A stretch of DNA of 64,000 bases, from contig CP108521.1 in the NCBI GenBank assembly GCA_035999765.1, positions 3,720,001 through 3,784,000 on the forward strand, written 5' to 3'. The stretch is from Streptomyces sp. NBC_01231 (GTDB lineage: Bacteria; Actinomycetota; Actinomycetes; Streptomycetales; Streptomycetaceae). Below the pieces are notes generated by a model. It was not told the DNA's origin and made no database searches. It worked only from the letters and a program-made list of their open reading frames with translations. This document shows, one piece after another, positions 63,364 through 64,000 of this stretch (the stretch's first letter is position 1; each line of letters begins with the position of its first letter). A program made the position numbers and the translations under genes.

Positions 63364-63386
63364 GCCCTTCCTTGCAAGGGCCCTTT
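63364..63386 (+). terminator. terminator of tRNA-Arg
   Basis: GCCCTT (63364-63369) and AAGGGC (63376-63381) around CCTTGC, followed by CCTTTTG. Confidence 0.7.
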
Positions 63387-63421
63387 TGCTGGTCAGAACG
63401 GGTGACACGCGACACGCAGAG

Positions 63422-63466
63422 GCCCCGGGCGCTCTCCCGATGACGATCAAGGGAGGGCTCCGGGGC
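63422..63466 (+). terminator. long interrupted hairpin downstream of tRNA
   Basis: GCCCCGGGCGCTCTCCC (63422-63438) pairs imperfectly with GGGAGGGCTCCGGGGC (63451-63466), with a 12-nt loop. It may end transcription entering from either side. Confidence 0.5.
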
Positions 63467-64000
63467 TGTCCGGCTGTCACCGGGTTTTCGCGGGTGGCTG
63501 TGTCGAACACGTGTCGACGTTCTCTGCCAAGAGGGTCCACCGGCGTCGGGCCGTTCGAGGAGATCCCAGACCCCCGGCGGTCGGCATTCGCTTCTTCGCG
63601 CGCCCCGCACCAGCGTTCCGGACGCTGCTGACCCGCACCGACAACAGCCTTGATGAGGCAGGGAAATCGGCGATCCAGGTCCTCCTTGCGGAGGCGCATG
63701 TACAGCCTGTTCCCCGCCTCGCGTTGGTACACCGGACCAGCCTCACGAAGGACCCGCCCGTGATGGGTTCGGCTCGACTTGCCGACCGCCAGATCGAAGG
63801 AGGCGCAGAGCCGCTCCTCTTCCGGCCGTGCAGCGAAGGGGTCTCCTTCCCGACGCCGCCGGCATGGCGGCCGTCATCATCGTGGAGTGGCAGGCGAGCA
63901 GTTACCCGCGGGCTGGACCCTCGAAAAGATCCGCAACGCCTCAGGCGATTCGGCGGCCGCAGTTCTTGAGACGGATCGCGTCGTGCCACTGCGGCGGTGG

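Larger units (their letters stand above)
63355..64000. other. poorly coding region 3' of tRNA-Arg
   Basis: 646 bp with no confident gene. On the minus strand the frame around 63732-63840 reads plausibly (EEERLCASFDLAVGKSSRTH, then YMRLRKEDLDRRF) but has no good start, and its end runs through the tRNA gene. It contains a terminator-like hairpin at 63422-63466. The 3' flank of a tRNA is a common integration site, and this may be a decayed insertion. Confidence 0.4.

Noticed and set aside
63316..63732. 138-codon minus-strand gene ending in RQDSNLRPSA
   Set aside because: The C-terminal part is the reverse translation of the tRNA gene; no acceptable start or known domain.

Overview
The window is high-GC (about 70-73% by eye), densely coded DNA with many GTG/TTG starts, ATGA/GTGA gene overlaps and strong purine ribosome-binding sites. 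Product set and style point to the chromosome core of a Streptomyces species: a sporulation-type second single-strand binding protein (ssbB), a dynamin pair (dynA/dynB), a csn chitosan-oligosaccharide operon, a LAxTG-type sortase substrate, and a mycothiol-type DsbA homologue. From memory the gene order resembles S. coelicolor around asd2, pepN, malQ, csnR-K and ssbB; this could not be checked here.

Layout. 0-10.5 kb: sugar kinase, small zinc-ribbon protein, DsbA-family protein, an aminopeptidase N paralogue, an AbiEi-like/nuclease-like protein, a TnpB-only insertion element, a Tat-exported phosphoesterase and a Nudix hydrolase. 10.7-21.9 kb: large secreted subtilase, ECF sigma factor with a membrane partner, asd, a MazEF-type toxin-antitoxin pair with a palindromic operator, the main pepN, and a divergent EamA exporter/MarR pair. 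22-30 kb: small membrane protein, malQ preceded by a coupled unknown small gene, a tight operon of ECF sigma factor, zinc-finger anti-sigma protein and ABC exporter, and an HNH endonuclease. 30.6-38.8 kb: MscS channel and the csnR-csnE-csnF-csnG-csnH-csnK operon with a CsnR-type box in front of it.

38.9-50.0 kb is the most interesting block: seven co-directional genes encoding a GlnX-like membrane sensor, a GlnH-like amino-acid binding protein, an uncharacterised helical protein, a full-length PknG-type kinase, a PP2C phosphatase, a TerY-like VWA protein and an FHA protein. It looks like the mycobacterial GlnX-GlnH-PknG amino-acid sensing axis joined to a kinase/PP2C/VWA triad of the TerY-P type, with zinc ribbons on the kinase, phosphatase and FHA proteins. 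Binding of an amino acid outside the cell would be passed through GlnX to PknG, with the phosphatase resetting the system and FHA/VWA proteins reading phospho-threonine or assembling a complex. That wiring is inference.

50-64 kb: PCMT-like methyltransferase, group II truncated haemoglobin, an ettA-thioesterase-hypothetical operon, HAD and VOC proteins, a thioester-domain surface protein with an LAATG sortase signal, ssbB, the dynB/dynA pair (sporulation septation), and a tRNA-Arg(UCU) gene followed by a poorly coding stretch.
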